Positions 1-12,004 of a stretch of DNA of 64,000 bases are shown in pieces. The position numbers were made by a program, and so were the translations under genes. Position 1 is the stretch's first letter, and the number at the start of each line of letters is the position of its first letter. Source of the DNA: Gymnorhina tibicen (lineage: Eukaryota; Chordata; Aves; Passeriformes; Artamidae). The notes beneath the pieces were generated by a model. That model was given only the letters and a program-made list of their open reading frames with translations, searched no databases and was not told the origin of the DNA. The DNA is taken from the NCBI GenBank assembly GCA_013399875.1, contig VXAZ01009370.1, positions 1,763,421 to 1,827,420 of the forward strand, in the 5' to 3' direction.

Positions 1-1134
1 GTGCAGAAAGCAGCTCGTCGACAGCGCCAGCAGAGAGGAGAATTCACCGTGAGACTGCAGAGCTAAAACACTTCAAAATGTCAAGGCAGGATGACAACCC
101 ACAGGCAGAGTTGTCTCGGCAGAGTTAGGACGTTGCACGGAGAACACATCCCACGCAGTTTTCCTGGTGCTTTGACTGCAAACACGCTCCTCACCAGCAC
201 AGCCAAAGCAGGGCCTGGGCTCCCCACAGATTTTACACCAGGGGAGCTGGGGCGATCCCCGTGGTGATGCAGGTGGGGTGACCAGGTGCTGCCCAGAAGT
301 GATGTGTGCTGTAGTTCTGGACTCTCTGGCTCTCTCACAGTGTCTCTTAACCCCTGCTCTGGAAGAAACCTGCTCTGGAAGAAACTTCCGCAAAGCTCAG
401 ATACACGCATTTAAAATAAATCACGTTTCTGAAAGTGTCGTCAGCAATACTTGGGAGAAAAAAACCTGCATCTTCCCTCGATTCTAGAAAAGTTTGTGTT
501 GTTGAAATGGTTTTCTTCTTGAGCATCTGATATTGATGCTTAGGGGAAAAGCAGCAGCAGGAAAAGGGTGCCAAGAAATACCATTTCAAGTCAAGGGTCA
601 TAATCACTAGGAAACAGGAAGCTGGTGCAATCCTCGTCACTAAAAGGAAAACAGAAGGAAGAAGTTCCTTACTGTCTTTCACTAGCTAAAAACTAATTTT
701 ATTTCATTAAATTATACTTAAAATAGATGTCAGTGTAGTGACCATAAATCTAGCTCCTTGAAGACAGTTGAGTAAGGTTGGTTTAAAATCACAGAGTGCT
801 TTTTGCATACAAATGTAATAAAAGACTTCATTCAGCTGCGTGAATTTATGGTTTTAAGCTTACTGTGGCAGGAAGTTTGTGACCTTCATATTACCCCTAG
901 ACAAGCCCAGTACAGGCCAACACAGCTCTGCATTCTAGAGTTCCCAGGTATAGGTATTTTTCACACTTCTTCCCTCCCACCCCGCATCACCCAAACCAGA
1001 AAACTCTACACAATACTCGTAACAACCTCGACACCTCCGGCTCTCAACCCCTCAGAAACATGCTGCGGGAGACACCAGTGTTCCTTGCGTTAGTAGAAGT
1101 GTGGCCAGGTGCATTAATGAGCCATTAAAGTTTG
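1..1134. other. Non-coding flank, no gene seen
   Basis: Mixed-composition sequence with stop codons in all frames at ordinary density. The only structure I see is a perfect 16-bp tandem duplication at 353-384 and an AT-rich stretch at about 680-800. No domain, RNA gene or recognisable repeat. Confidence 0.6.
353..384. repeat. Perfect 16-bp tandem duplication
   Basis: The unit CCTGCTCTGGAAGAAA occurs twice head to tail with no mismatch (353-368 and 369-384). Two exact copies suggest a recent slippage or microduplication. No function is implied. Confidence 0.85.
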
Positions 1135-1570
1135 CCACCCGCCCAGGGAGCAACTGCTCTCGCTCGCGGGGATCCGTGCGGCGCCTCCAGACTGAGCCCG
1201 CTTCAAAACCTTCTGCCTGCCGAACGGATTAATTTGCAGCGAGATCTAAAAGTCATGGATTTTCCGTACCTTATCTCCCGTCTAAAACACAAGCTCGATA
1301 CCTCTAATGCTTCAGAGACAGGGAACAAAGGCGGGACGTGCCCTGGACAGGGTTTGTGCGCGCTCCTCCCGCCGATCCCGGTTGTTGTTTCGCCACCTCA
1401 TCGCCCCACGCAGCATCCCAGCTCCGGCAGCTCGCTGCAGGGACATCATCCTAATTGGAGTTATCAAGCCCATCTTGGTTTGGACATGATGCTGCACACC
1501 ACTGTGCGGGCTGGGGTACATTGTCCCCCCCGCGCCCCCCAGACGCAGCTCAGCTACCGCTGCTCGGCTC
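1135..1570. promoter_or_regulatory. CpG-island-like region
   Basis: By eye this stretch holds about 30 CpG dinucleotides, near the number expected from its roughly 58% GC content, whereas most of the window is CpG-depleted. Clusters lie at 1140-1200, 1330-1440 and 1505-1565. Retained CpG in a vertebrate usually means an unmethylated promoter or regulatory element. I see no TATA box or obvious coding exon next to it, so its role is inferred from composition only. The alternative is a GC-rich stretch kept by local biased gene conversion. Confidence 0.45.
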
Positions 1571-2553
1571 AGATGGAGCTGTGAAGGAAAAGAGAAGGTC
1601 ACCAGCGGCTCACAGCAAATCTCCTGCTGATTCTGTGCCAAAACACTACTGCTGCTCCCCAGAAGAAGCCCAGCTCTCTGGCAGATTTGCCAGCTTACAC
1701 CTCTTTTCTTAAACTCCATCTCAATAAAGTAGTCACGTATCCACACTGTTTAGAAACTCAGTGCATTTTCTGTCGGACTAACTCTAAAAGCTTTGTCAGA
1801 AAGCAGTGAATGAGCCCAAAATTAAGCTATGAAACACACTGTATCCACATATTACAATGCAGGAATTGACAGGCAACAATAAGTACACTCGCAAGTGTTA
1901 TAACAATAAATATAGCCTAAAGGGGAAGAAAGCTTTTTTGTGTTTTTTTCTTTTCTCTGGACTTCTGAGACATAGCCCTGCTTTGAAAATGTTGGTTTGG
2001 AATTCATTAAGAAACAAGAGCCAACAATATCAAAATTTCTCCTCTTTCTTCTTGAAAACCCAATCGCAAGTACGGCATGATTTCAAGGCACGAGAGATTT
2101 TGATTTTTCCAGTAATTCTGCTATCTAGTTGTGCTGCTTTAATTAGCTATCAGCAGCACTTAATTTATTTCTAGTGTATTGCTGCCAGCTTTATACATAT
2201 CTCTCCCAACCTGTGAAAAAAATCGCAAAAATAGACCTACAAAAATTAATCTTCCTGTTCCCTGTGCAGAGATATTAAAATGGTAATTGCATTCTTTATA
2301 CCTCTAAAACCTGGTTCTACTTCGAGATACTTATCTGAAAGCCCAATGAAATTGTGTGATAGCAATTGTTGATGCTACTTACACATTACTGGAGGTTATT
2401 GAGATCTGATAGTAATCATGATATTGTAAAATCTTCACACAGTGGGGCCATAGTTCATCAGTGCCTTTGATTTTTATACTGAAGGGTGATTGCCTGGACA
2501 AATAAACTCCACTTATTAATTCTTAGCATCATATTACCTTTATTTATTATAGC
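1571..2553. other. AT-rich non-coding DNA
   Basis: AT-rich from about 1730 on, without genes. It contains a small inverted repeat with 8-bp arms (2131-2138 and 2152-2159) whose loop carries a TAATTAGC homeodomain-type core. Otherwise I see nothing specific. Confidence 0.5.
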
Positions 2554-2573
2554 AAAAAAAAAAAAAAAAAAAA
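2554..2573. repeat. Poly-A tract, 20 bases
   Basis: Uninterrupted A20. It could be the tail of an old retroposed copy, since AT-rich sequence lies just upstream, but I recognise no element body and no target-site duplication. A simple homopolymer is the safer reading. Confidence 0.9.
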
Positions 2574-3768
2574 TCTTGTCGTTTCAAAGGTACTGCACCC
2601 AGCTGGCAGCACAGCAATTTCTTAAAACCCCAGACCTTTGACACAGACTGCTTCCCCACGAGCACAGAGGTTGTGTGATCAGCTCCCACCTCACTCCTTA
2701 CTGGAATTCTCTTTCCACAGAAACCCCTTCTGCTCACAGGAAGCCCCCAGACTGCCAGGACGTGGCTGCAGTTGTGGTTTCCAGTTTCCCCCTGGAAAGA
2801 TCAGACCCGCTTTGAGACTCTGATCTCAGCCTTGCGGGGCTTCTCGGAGGGATCTGCCACGAGGGGTCCGGCAAAACCAGCCTCCCCTCGTCGCTGGGAT
2901 GTGTCACCCTCACACACCAAACACTCCTCAGGCAGGAAGGGTGGTGGGGCTTTGCCCTTTGATACCAAGTTATCTGAAGATTTTTTTTCCACAGACCCGT
3001 GCCTAGAAAAGCTAAGCAAGAACCACCAACAGCTTAACTGGAGGAACCTTCCCTGCTCGTGACCCAGACAGGCTCTCCAGCAAATGGAGATCTTGTGGAA
3101 ATTCAGTACTTTTTATTCCAGATAAAGTGGCATCAAAAAAAAGAAAGAAATGAACAGGTTACGCTCTTAAAAACTCCTCTAATATTTGGATTTATTTCAG
3201 TGTTGTTTGGCAACTTCTCACAATAAGCAGTTTCAAATGCCCTAAAGTAATTGCAAAAGAAACCCTATTAAGAGACCCTGATGAGGGAAACTATTAAAAT
3301 TGAACATACAGTTTGCTCTGATGAATCTCCCTACCTCATTTTTGCAGCAAATAATGTAGTTCCACGTCGCTTTTTCCTTTCACCAGAAGTGTGAATTATA
3401 GTCCCATAAATTCACCCTTACTGTCAATTAAATTGAATAAACATTGTGTGAGTGAATTAGGAAGAGATACAAAACAATTCAGTACCAGGGTTACTTATGG
3501 AGAAGACTTTTTAATGAACATAAATTGCTATAATTAAAATAAATTTGCTTTCATGCTCCTGAAGTAGATGCCTTGCAAAACAAACACTGGGCCAAAGTTA
3601 TCTTTCCTCAGATTAAACGGGAGCTTCCTGCTCTCTGGGATTTCAGAGATTTCTGAGGCTGGAAGATGTAGCTTACTTTGTTAAAGGAATGCAACAGAGG
3701 AGATAAAAATTCAGCTTTTTGTTAAATTTAGTTTTTCTCCCTAGCATCACCTTCTTTTTACAGAAGAA
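2574..3768. other. Non-coding DNA, GC-rich then AT-rich
   Basis: A GC-rich portion (about 2680-2960) gives way to AT-rich sequence with many TTAAT and AATTA cores (3100-3760). Just upstream of the candidate promoter lie a GATA core near 3702 and an AAATTTAG stretch near 3725. No gene or known repeat recognised. Confidence 0.45.
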
Positions 3769-3809
3769 GAAGAGTAAATATAAAAGCCTTTCAGCATTAT
3801 TTACTCTTC
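3769..3809. promoter_or_regulatory. Perfect 12-bp inverted repeat around a TATA box
   Basis: The left arm GAAGAGTAAATA (3769-3780) is the exact reverse complement of TATTTACTCTTC (3798-3809), separated by 17 bases. As DNA it is a palindromic site; as RNA it would be a 12-bp stem. The left arm overlaps the first two bases of the TATA box at 3779-3786. The symmetry could bind a dimeric factor or be coincidental. Confidence 0.7.
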
Positions 3810-3810
3810 A
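3779..3810 (+). promoter_or_regulatory. Candidate TATA-type core promoter
   Basis: A canonical TATAAAAG (3779-3786) is followed about 30 bases later by an initiator-like pyrimidine run ending in CA (3809-3810). That spacing matches RNA polymerase II core promoters, with +1 proposed at 3810. The sequence just downstream is locally CpG-dense (five CpG within about 40 bases, 3825-3863) although its surroundings are AT-rich and CpG-poor. Elements and spacing are directly visible; promoter activity is inferred. Confidence 0.35.
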
Positions 3811-3900
3811 TAGGCTGGCAGTCGGTCGCTCCTCTGAGTTCTCGTTCTCGCAAGTTGTGACGCTCATATGTCAAGACCACATTTAAAATCAACATGCAAG
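3810..3900 (+). other. Candidate first exon with short coding start
   Basis: Predicted from the initiator CA at 3809-3810 to a strong splice donor CAAG|GTGAGA after 3900. The first ATG downstream of the proposed start is at 3868. It opens 11 codons (MSRPHLKSTCK) that reach the donor in phase 0. The Kozak context is weak (C at -3), and a second ATG at 3894 is out of frame with the first. I do not recognise the peptide and see no convincing phase-matched next exon nearby. If real, this is the first exon of a gene with a very long first intron, or of a lncRNA. It could equally be chance. Confidence 0.25.
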
Positions 3901-6060
3901 GTGAGAAAAGCATCTTTTACTGCTACAAAATCTCCCTCTCCCTCTTCCTTTGTGTCCCTGGGATAACAGCAATAGGCTCACCATCACTTTTGACTGTGTA
4001 AGGATAGGAGGGATGAAACATGGACTAACCTCCTATCTGACAGGACACCATGCTTTTCCTCACCTTCTCTTGGGCTTGTCTAGGTTCCCAAGCTGAAGCC
4101 CCATTGTCTTTGTCAGGCATATTCTCCCAATCAGCTTCCATTTCAGGAGTTCTCCTTCACGTGGCAAAATTATTCTGGCTGGAAAATAGAGAAAGGATAT
4201 TTTTGTGTGTGCAACAGCATCACTGACAATTAGTGCCTTTGGCATCCCCTCTACAGAGAGAGGAATTTCACTCTGTGGATAAATAGAGAGCTTAGGTTTC
4301 CAGGGCTGTCAGCCCTTAACAAACAATAAATGCATACACCAGTGTAGAAGGGAATATAAATCAGAACAGCAACTTGAAGGCTCTTTCTTAATAACACAAT
4401 GCATGTTTATCTCCAGGAAAAGAAGGCCCAGCATCCAGCAAACACCACGAGATTCCCACACAACATGGCATTGTCTATTATGGCTCTTAGAAAGGTAAAA
4501 CATGCTTGAATATACGTCGGTGTTCTTACACCAGAGACCTGCATGCTTAGAGAAAGGCAATCACAGCACACCATTTCTCCCGAGGCACTGCAACCTATTG
4601 TTCCTTATAATTGCAAGCGTAAGATTTAAAAACCTTTTCATTGCCTTGGTGAGTTGGTTTGCAAACTGGCAGCACACCAACCACTGGCTTAGGCGGTGTG
4701 ACACCATATGGACAGTCCTTAAATCCCAAAGCACGCGTCTCTCCGCCCTCAGAGGGTGAGGGCTTTGATAAAGGCAGATCGCTGGAAAGCCTGACCCCGT
4801 GATTTCCAGAATGCTTTTTGGGTGGGGCAGTTCTGCTCCTTTCAGTGAACATGTTTTTCCTTTCCCCCCTGCTTCTCTCCTCTGATTTTTCAAGGTTATT
4901 ATCTCAATGCTTTTTTCCTTGGCACCAGTTCCTCTGAACTTGAGTTCACAATGACTCACAGCAGGGAGGCACAGAGAGAGCCACCACCAGAAGCTTTCTC
5001 CCCGGAGGAGCTTCACAATGCTGCCCATTATGTAGCAGCTCGAAATGCTGCTTTAATGGCACACATCTCTTAAACATCCCTGTCTCTCGTTTGTTCACCC
5101 CAGGCATGGAGATGGATCTCCACTCTCCCTGCCCCGCCTTGCCCACTGGAGAGGTGCATGAAAGCCTGGGGGGCTGCCAATCTCCAGGCTGCAGCCGCGG
5201 CTCCCAGCACTGGTGTTTGGAGGGTTGAACTGGCGGGTTCCAAGTCTCAGGTCAGCCTTGTGTTCACCCATCTGTGAAAGCCCTTAGGAAAAACCAGCCC
5301 ATCTTAGTGAGGTTTCAATTTGGGGACGTTTTCCTTGGTCATCCTCATCCCACAACCCCCAAATTCAGAGGCGCAGTGCAGTGGAGAAGCCACTACAGAG
5401 GCTTTGGCTGTGCTGCAGTGTGGGCTAAAAGCTTCTCTTCTGAAGCTTGGTAGAAGGACCTCCTGGTAGGAACAAACCCTCCTTAGCAGAAGATCCCTCC
5501 TGTTGCAGTTTCAGGTCGGCCATCCCTCCTTGCATTCCCACACAGGAGAGCACAGATACCGAGGTGAGACAGCCATAAAACACTGGAAGGAAATCCACTC
5601 CCCCAGCCTCATTAGTGGTGATGAGTACAGACCATCCTGCCTCCGTGTAGGCTGTAGCCCTGCAAGCTGGAACACAGAGCAGGCTGCCAGCAAGATACAG
5701 GGCCATTACCTGGGACTGGCAAGTCCTCAAACTAACCCACCAGTCATTTAAATCCATCTATTGTTCCTTCTAAATCTCTCTCTTCCAAAACCCGCGGCAG
5801 GTGAAATCCGATACCATGCACTGACTCACAAATAGCTATTCATTTCAAGAAATCTTTCACCTGAATCGTTTGTTAGAAGCTTCTAAGGAAAACACCGGGT
5901 AACAGAAAGTGTAGGTGAAATGACAAGTTGAACTGATTGCGCACAATAAACAGCGCGCCTGGGGCTCCAGTGTGCCGCAGCTTTGTTTGGATGAACAGGA
6001 TAATGATGTAAGCCTAGCAGTGGTCCAAGATTACAGGCTACCACTCAGTTCTTCTATTAA
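3901..6060. other. Non-coding DNA
   Basis: No gene seen. Small symmetries only: an inverted repeat with 7-bp arms (5429-5435 and 5442-5448) and a perfect 14-bp palindrome TTAGAAGCTTCTAA (5873-5886). If 3810-3900 is an exon, this stretch would be intron. Confidence 0.45.
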
Positions 6061-6500
6061 ATTCACCACGTGATGCCGAGCCTTGACTCCCGGCTTCTTT
6101 TTCCCGTGACACATTTGCTTCTGTGTTATTCATTTGCAAGGGAAGGGCCTCAGAAGAAGGTCTGGCTTCCTCCACAGATTCTGTGTCTCTGTTCTGGCCC
6201 TAGCACCACAATCCCTTGATGGCATATCTAGTAATTCTCTTAACATGAATGCAGCTATCGCTAATAGCAGTTAGAAGAATAGAAATAATTTTGCATTTTG
6301 CAATCTCGTGGCCCAGATAACACTTTGTTGCAGTTCAGACATTAGTCACATTAAGTCCAAGATCATAATGGTGACATTCGGCATTTGTGATGAGTAGACA
6401 CAGGATGCTGGTTGACTGCTTACAGCAAAAATTGTTGTTTACAAGGTACTGTAGAGATGGCAGCACTGCACTATTAAAAACATATCAAATTAATTGAATT
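6061..6500. promoter_or_regulatory. Conserved-element-like AT-rich sequence
   Basis: Complex sequence without low-complexity runs, moderately AT-rich, with several homeodomain-type cores (near 6230, 6285 and 6490) and few CpG. This texture is typical of vertebrate conserved non-coding enhancers. Conservation itself cannot be judged from one sequence. Confidence 0.25.
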
Positions 6501-6591
6501 CAAACAACCAGCCACAAGAACAGAAAGGAGAACAGTGTGGAGCTGCCTTTACAGTTAGCATTTAAAGACAAATCCTCCTCATGAAGTGCAG

Positions 6592-6605
6592 CACACACAC
6601 ACACA
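6592..6605. repeat. (CA)7 microsatellite
   Basis: Seven uninterrupted CA dinucleotides. Short, but long enough to be length-polymorphic. Confidence 0.85.
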
Positions 6606-6710
6606 GATGGGGCAGGTCCTTCTCTGGCTTTCTCTGTAACCTTTATGGAAGCAGACAAGTGGAAGTGTAGAAAACGGGGACTTTTCCTCTTCTACCCTCA
6701 CCCACTTTAG

Positions 6711-6830
6711 CAATCTAAGAATAGCACAGATTAGTTTCACCGCTTTCCAGCCTGGACTGCTCCCCTCAGGGATAGCTGCCTGCAGAATGTGTCACCTGGA
6801 AACACATCTCTCCAGACTGACAGGGGAAAG
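6711..6830 (+). other. Weak candidate internal exon, 120 bp
   Basis: The left edge follows a long pyrimidine tract ending CCCACTTTAG (acceptor at 6709-6710). The right edge is a strong donor AAAG|GTGAGT. The length is a multiple of three. One frame is open throughout, with one leading and two trailing bases, so it would be a phase-symmetric cassette exon. The peptide resembles nothing I know, and an open 39-codon frame is common by chance. Low-confidence lead only. Confidence 0.15.
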
Positions 6831-7880
6831 GTGAGTTACATCCATGAGCACCACACATCTAGGAGCTCTCAGACAAGTGAGGGCTCGGGGCATATGAAGG
6901 GAACCCAGGAAGCAGCAGTTTGGCAAAACTCCAAGTCAAAACACCGTATTATTGAAAAACCTATCCAATAAAAACCCCAGCTTCCCAGTGGAGGCAGTGA
7001 AGGTCTTACTGTGGAACTTCCTCCTTCGTGCCACAGATCATCTTTTCCTTCAGGATGATGTGATCACACGACAGTATGAAGCGAAGCTTTCTGCAAAACA
7101 ACAGAGATTTCAAGCCTGGCTGCACGGCAGAGCAGAGGAACACGTGCCCTGGCACAGTAGTACCAGCAGTCTATTGGCAACAGGCAGCTGGATTAGGCAT
7201 AAACCAAATTAACAGAGGGTGGAGGAAGAATATACTGCCTTCCCCCAGGGTGGGTTTGAAAGGCTTCAGTGCACAAGGGAAGAGCACAGCCACCAGCTGC
7301 TAAACTGTGTCCTGTCCTGGGCCAGATGCAGAGATATCCCCCAGTCCCAGCCTTCAGATCTCTCGGGCGCTGCTCCAGTATCCTGTCCTGCTGCTGTGCA
7401 GAAGGAGAAAGGCTCATTAGGAATTTCTGCCTTCCTTCTGTCAGACTCTTCTTGAAACTTCTACAGCCCTCAGCTGGCCTGACACTGCTCACGTCTCTTC
7501 TGCTCAGCATAATCCCTCAGCTAATTGCTGTATGGGAGAGGCACCTCTTCCCAGGCATGAGGCAGTGCTTGGAACATGAATTTTTCATAAACGAATACAG
7601 ACTTTTCAAAAATTATTAACACATTTCTGCAATCCATGTTCAAGGATTGCTGTAAAATAAGGCAGAGCTGTGCTTTCGGGGTCTCACTTTCCACTCTCAG
7701 ACTGATCCTGACAGTATTTAAAACATGCAGCTACAGGCTTATTATGCAGTATTAACACAACAGATCTCAAGGATATTTATCGACTGCTGCTGCTAAGAAG
7801 CATTTTGAAATGCTTGCTTGACTCCCATTAGATCCTACACTAAGGTAACATTTCCCAGGAGTTTATTTGTATTTCAGAGA
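6831..7880. other. Non-coding DNA, no structure recognised
   Basis: Balanced composition with short chance open frames on both strands. I see no repeat, RNA gene or regulatory cluster. Confidence 0.5.
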
Positions 7881-8220
7881 AGAACACACTGACCATGTTC
7901 ACTCTTTCCAATATTTCTTCCAGACACAAGGGATTATTTACCCACGCTTGCATGCAAATATCTCATCTAATTCATTTTGTTCTTTTAAAATGTTGGTTAA
8001 ATAAAGCTTTTCAGGGAAATAGAGTCCGTTCCAATTTATCTTAGTTGAAACTAGGACTATAAATCTCTTCAGTTTCCTTTATTGATCTTAGACAAAATTA
8101 CAAATATAAATTACAGCTGCTGCAAATTAAATGTTCTAATGACTGTGTTTGAAAGTAAATGCAATGGCGTCAATAACACATTAGATAAGACACTGTGAGA
8201 ATAGCATAAAGCCACCATTC
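7881..8220. promoter_or_regulatory. Conserved-element-like AT-rich sequence with POU octamer
   Basis: AT-rich, complex sequence with a perfect octamer ATGCAAAT near 7953 and several AAATTA/TTAAAT cores around 8100-8130. Reads like a developmental enhancer or conserved non-coding element. No conservation data are available here. Confidence 0.25.
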
Positions 8221-9725
8221 CCCGCTGAAAGCAATAGGATTTCTGTGGAAACTCACAGCCAGGGGCTCCCTTCTCCCACAGCCACGTTCTCCTATCCCTG
8301 ATTAATTCATAAAATTAGCTACACCAGATCTACAGGACTTGCAGATGGTTTGATGCAGCCATCAAGGAACCTCATCAACTGGTTTGATAGGCGCCATCAT
8401 TTCAGAGCCAACAGCCACGAAGAGGGCTGTTCCTGGAAGTCTTTCTCACAGAAAAATGGCAGGCTTTGGCTGAAACAGTATTGAGACCCGGAAAGTTTGT
8501 ACGCTGGACCAAGACAAGAATCCAGTTCTGGCATGCGAGGCTGAATCACTGCACTCAAAGAGGCAGCACATCCCATACAGCCCGTGCCGCAGGAGATAAA
8601 TGTATCTGCAGCTCCGCTGTCCCACCAGCTCCCCTCAGCCCTTATCTCCCTGAGAGCGCTGGTCACGAGGTCACGCTTTACAAGGGCAAACACCAAGTGA
8701 TGCTGCTTCAGGTGCGATACATTTCTCATGAAGAGGCTCCTATTTCACAAAGCAGAATAACCATCGGTTTTCTACACTGCTGACATTTAGACCCTTAAGC
8801 ACAAAGGTATCTGTTTACCAGGTCATGAAATTGCAAGTACAATATCAGTGGCTGTGCTGCGCTTGATAAAGCCATAAAACATTCCATTTTTCTGCCTAGT
8901 GAGCTTTCAAAAACCCCAGCACTGTAGAGGAGACAACATTCTTGTTACCATCAAAGTATTTCAAAACACCTACTTTTCTGTCTGTGATCTGTGGACATGC
9001 ATTTTTTCCTCACTCCAGCTCTGCCACCCCTTTCTGATACAGACAGGACTGTAAATATCCAAGAAAACTGATTCCTTTTATGCTTTCTTAAGTTTTACGT
9101 GATCACAAAGCCTCTCTGAATAAGTATAACTGTGTGTAGTCAAGGTATTAACATTAACAAATTTTGTGAAATAGGCACCTTGGCAAGCAGACAAATGAGC
9201 TCCCCACTTACCCAGAGATAAATGCAGGACACGGGCTCTGGAAATCCCATTGTCTTTGCAGCTCACAGAACTAATTTCTTCTAAGCAGAATTCAGCTGCT
9301 TTGATAGACACCACTGACTCAGGGCCTCGCAGCCATTAAAAGTGCTGCTACTGAAAGTCCTGCTTGTAAATGTACCATAAACAGCCAAAACTGCATTGGC
9401 TGTGAAGCCACAAAGGCTTTGCACTCTGGACCAAGCAGGAATTTAATACTGGCATGAACTGCTGGTCAGAAGGGCAGGTCTGACAGACCCTCCCAGCCTC
9501 TGAGCTGTTCCACAGATGGAACTTCTCCTCTGTGCTTAAAACAGGCAATAGACCCTGATTTTGTCTTCCCTCATCGTGTAACCTAACAAACCAAAATAAC
9601 AGCTGGAGCACCAATCTTTGTCTACTGCTTGTTCTCTGGTGTCAGCCAAGCTGCTGCTGAACAGAAACCTCCACAGATACCTGGTGTCAGCGGCATCTCT
9701 GCATTTTTGGAGGAAGAAGTTGAAA
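8221..9725. other. Non-coding DNA, no structure recognised
   Basis: Ordinary unique-looking sequence. Open frames here are short and lack domains. No repeat or RNA gene recognised. Confidence 0.5.
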
Positions 9726-9741
9726 TTTTTTTTTTTTTTTT
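9726..9741. repeat. Poly-T tract, 16 bases
   Basis: Uninterrupted T16. Possibly the complement of an A-tail, but no retroposon body is recognisable on either side. Confidence 0.9.
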
Positions 9742-12004
9742 GGAAAGCATTCAGAGAAGCTTTCCAAATCCTTGCAGTGATTCAGGTACCAACTTCTGCT
9801 TTAATGGTGAAACTAGTGGGCATCCCAGTCATGTTCTAAACTTCTTGTCTTGGCTGGTAGACCTGCATCTCCAAGAGGGAAGCACAGAGGCTCCTCTGGA
9901 GGGCATGGATGGCCTCTGGTCTAGGGAGAGCATTTACATAAACTAGAACCAGCCTCTGACATTACTTTTTGTCCTTTGCTGAATACCAGTTTGTGGAATT
10001 TCATTCATGGTTTACTGTGACCTTTAGCTGCGCTTGATATTTTCTTGTACCAAAACTTGACACTTCATAAAGAAAAACTCAAGAAAACATCAGCCAGCAA
10101 GCTAAACATCCACAGGAAGGGCAGATCTCATAGTGAACTATCCCTTAATCTCATCCATCCTCCATCTCATAAAAACCATCCCTTTGCTGACAGCCTGGAA
10201 AGATCCTCCCTACTTTAACATCAAGCTGCCCAAAGCAGGACCTTCTCCCTTAACACCACTGTTTATGCTGACTCCCTCTCGAAACCCTCAGGTTTTTAGG
10301 GTGATAGTGCTGTACAAACCTGCCTTTGGGGAGGTTTCTCTCCTCTCCCTTAACATCAGCGAGCGCAAGCTACTCTGCGTTGTGTGCATTCACGCGTGTG
10401 CAAATTTCAGTCAGCATCTTCCACTGGAACATTCTGCAAAAACCCTTTGCTGGATGCAAGAGATCAGCCGAGAGAATTATCAGCATCCAGCAGGAAATGC
10501 TGCAAACTCGGTGTTAAATGGCAATTACAAAGATCAGGTTAAACACCTTTCACAATCCCTACAAGTTACGGGGCTTGTAGGTGCTTGCCCTTAGAATTGT
10601 GACTCGGTAGCACAGGGTCTGGGTGATAGTGAAGCAGAGTGGAAAGAACCTGGGATCCTTGGCCCCTCACCTCCTGTTATCTGCAGAAGGTAAAAGCACA
10701 CCCTTTTTGTTCAAGGCTCTTGTGGAGTTTTGCCCACAAAAGAAATGTGAACATGTCTTTGATCACATTTAAATATTTCAGAGAGGTGACCAGACTTTGG
10801 AATTTTAATTACCTTAAGCCATGAGAGGGCAGAGAATTGAGGGCAGTGACAAAGAGAATGAAAAGGAGGAAAAAATTAACTTTTTTTCCAGGACAACGGA
10901 ATGCTACTATTTATGAACCTGCAAGAGAATTAGAGCTGAAATAATTAGACAGAAAAAGAGATTTTAATTAATGATGGTAATTCTTACGAAAGGAACCAGA
11001 TTGCCAGCCATGGAAACTGCCAGTTCATTTTATCCACGACGTCTGTACAATCTCAGTGAGACCTTTTCAAAGATCCCCAGCACAGGACGTCATCCCGAGC
11101 TGAGAAGTTCAGTGTCTGACTGCTCACACATCTCGTCTTTTGCTGCAGCTGAACATTGCAACATGAATAGTCGTTCACTAAATCAATCCCATGGCTCAAG
11201 CAGATCCTTTGACGCGGGCCAATTGATCTCCAACAGCTTGAATCAGATTATAGCGGTGACCAAGAATCACAAAACCTACTGAAATAAATGGGAAGTCAGT
11301 TAGGTTCAAATGACTGCTGCCTCAGGGTCTCAGCCTGAGGAATTCACAGCAAATTGATCACCAGCTTCCTCCAACACCTAAGTAACCCTTAAAAAAAAAC
11401 AAAACAAACCACAGCAACAATGACAAAAGGGGAAAAAAAGGAACCTTTCCTTCAGATCATTCTGTTTAGATACATCAGTCCCTTCATCCCGGTCCTTGGG
11501 AGTGTCATAGCTGTGGGAGACAGGAGACGTCACGTTTTGCAAAGAGCAGCAGCTGCAGAATTTGTTACCAAACTGGAAGGTGAGGAGCAAGTTGGGCTTC
11601 TTTTAGTGGTTGGTAATAAAATCCTGGAGTAATGAAACATCAGCAGAAGCCTTTCACCGTCTACCTTTGCATCCTGCTCTCCATGCTTTTGCAGCTGGGT
11701 GGAGAATTCCACCTCCCAGAAGTGCTGAGCAGACTCACAGATTTGGGGTACAAGTTCCCTGGTAGGAGGACAACTAGCCTGGCTTGTCTCTGAAATTTGA
11801 TTTCTAGTCCCCACTGGGTTAGCAACACAGCTGCCTTAAGCTAAACACCTCGCTGTGCTTCTCATAACATCCTGTGGCAAAGAAAGCAATGATTTTCACT
11901 ACTTGAGCCTAATATGAAATAGATTAAGTCACATGTATCAAATTCACTTTAACATGAGTATTTCTATTACCTGGGTCAGAGAGTCTGTGCAGTCACTCTT
12001 CAAA
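9742..12004. other. Non-coding DNA
   Basis: No gene seen. An A/C-rich low-complexity stretch lies at about 11391-11420. A 153-codon stop-free frame at 10133-10594 lacks an ATG start and any recognisable domain, so I do not call it. Confidence 0.5.

Noticed and set aside
1132..1584. A 150-codon stop-free frame over the CpG-rich region
   Set aside because: No ATG near the start (it begins at a TTG), no domain, and the region is GC-rich. Only the CpG signal is kept.
2554..2573. A20 as tail of a processed pseudogene
   Set aside because: No coding remnant upstream and no target-site duplication seen.
10133..10594. A 153-codon plus-strand frame
   Set aside because: No ATG at its left end and no similarity to any family I know.
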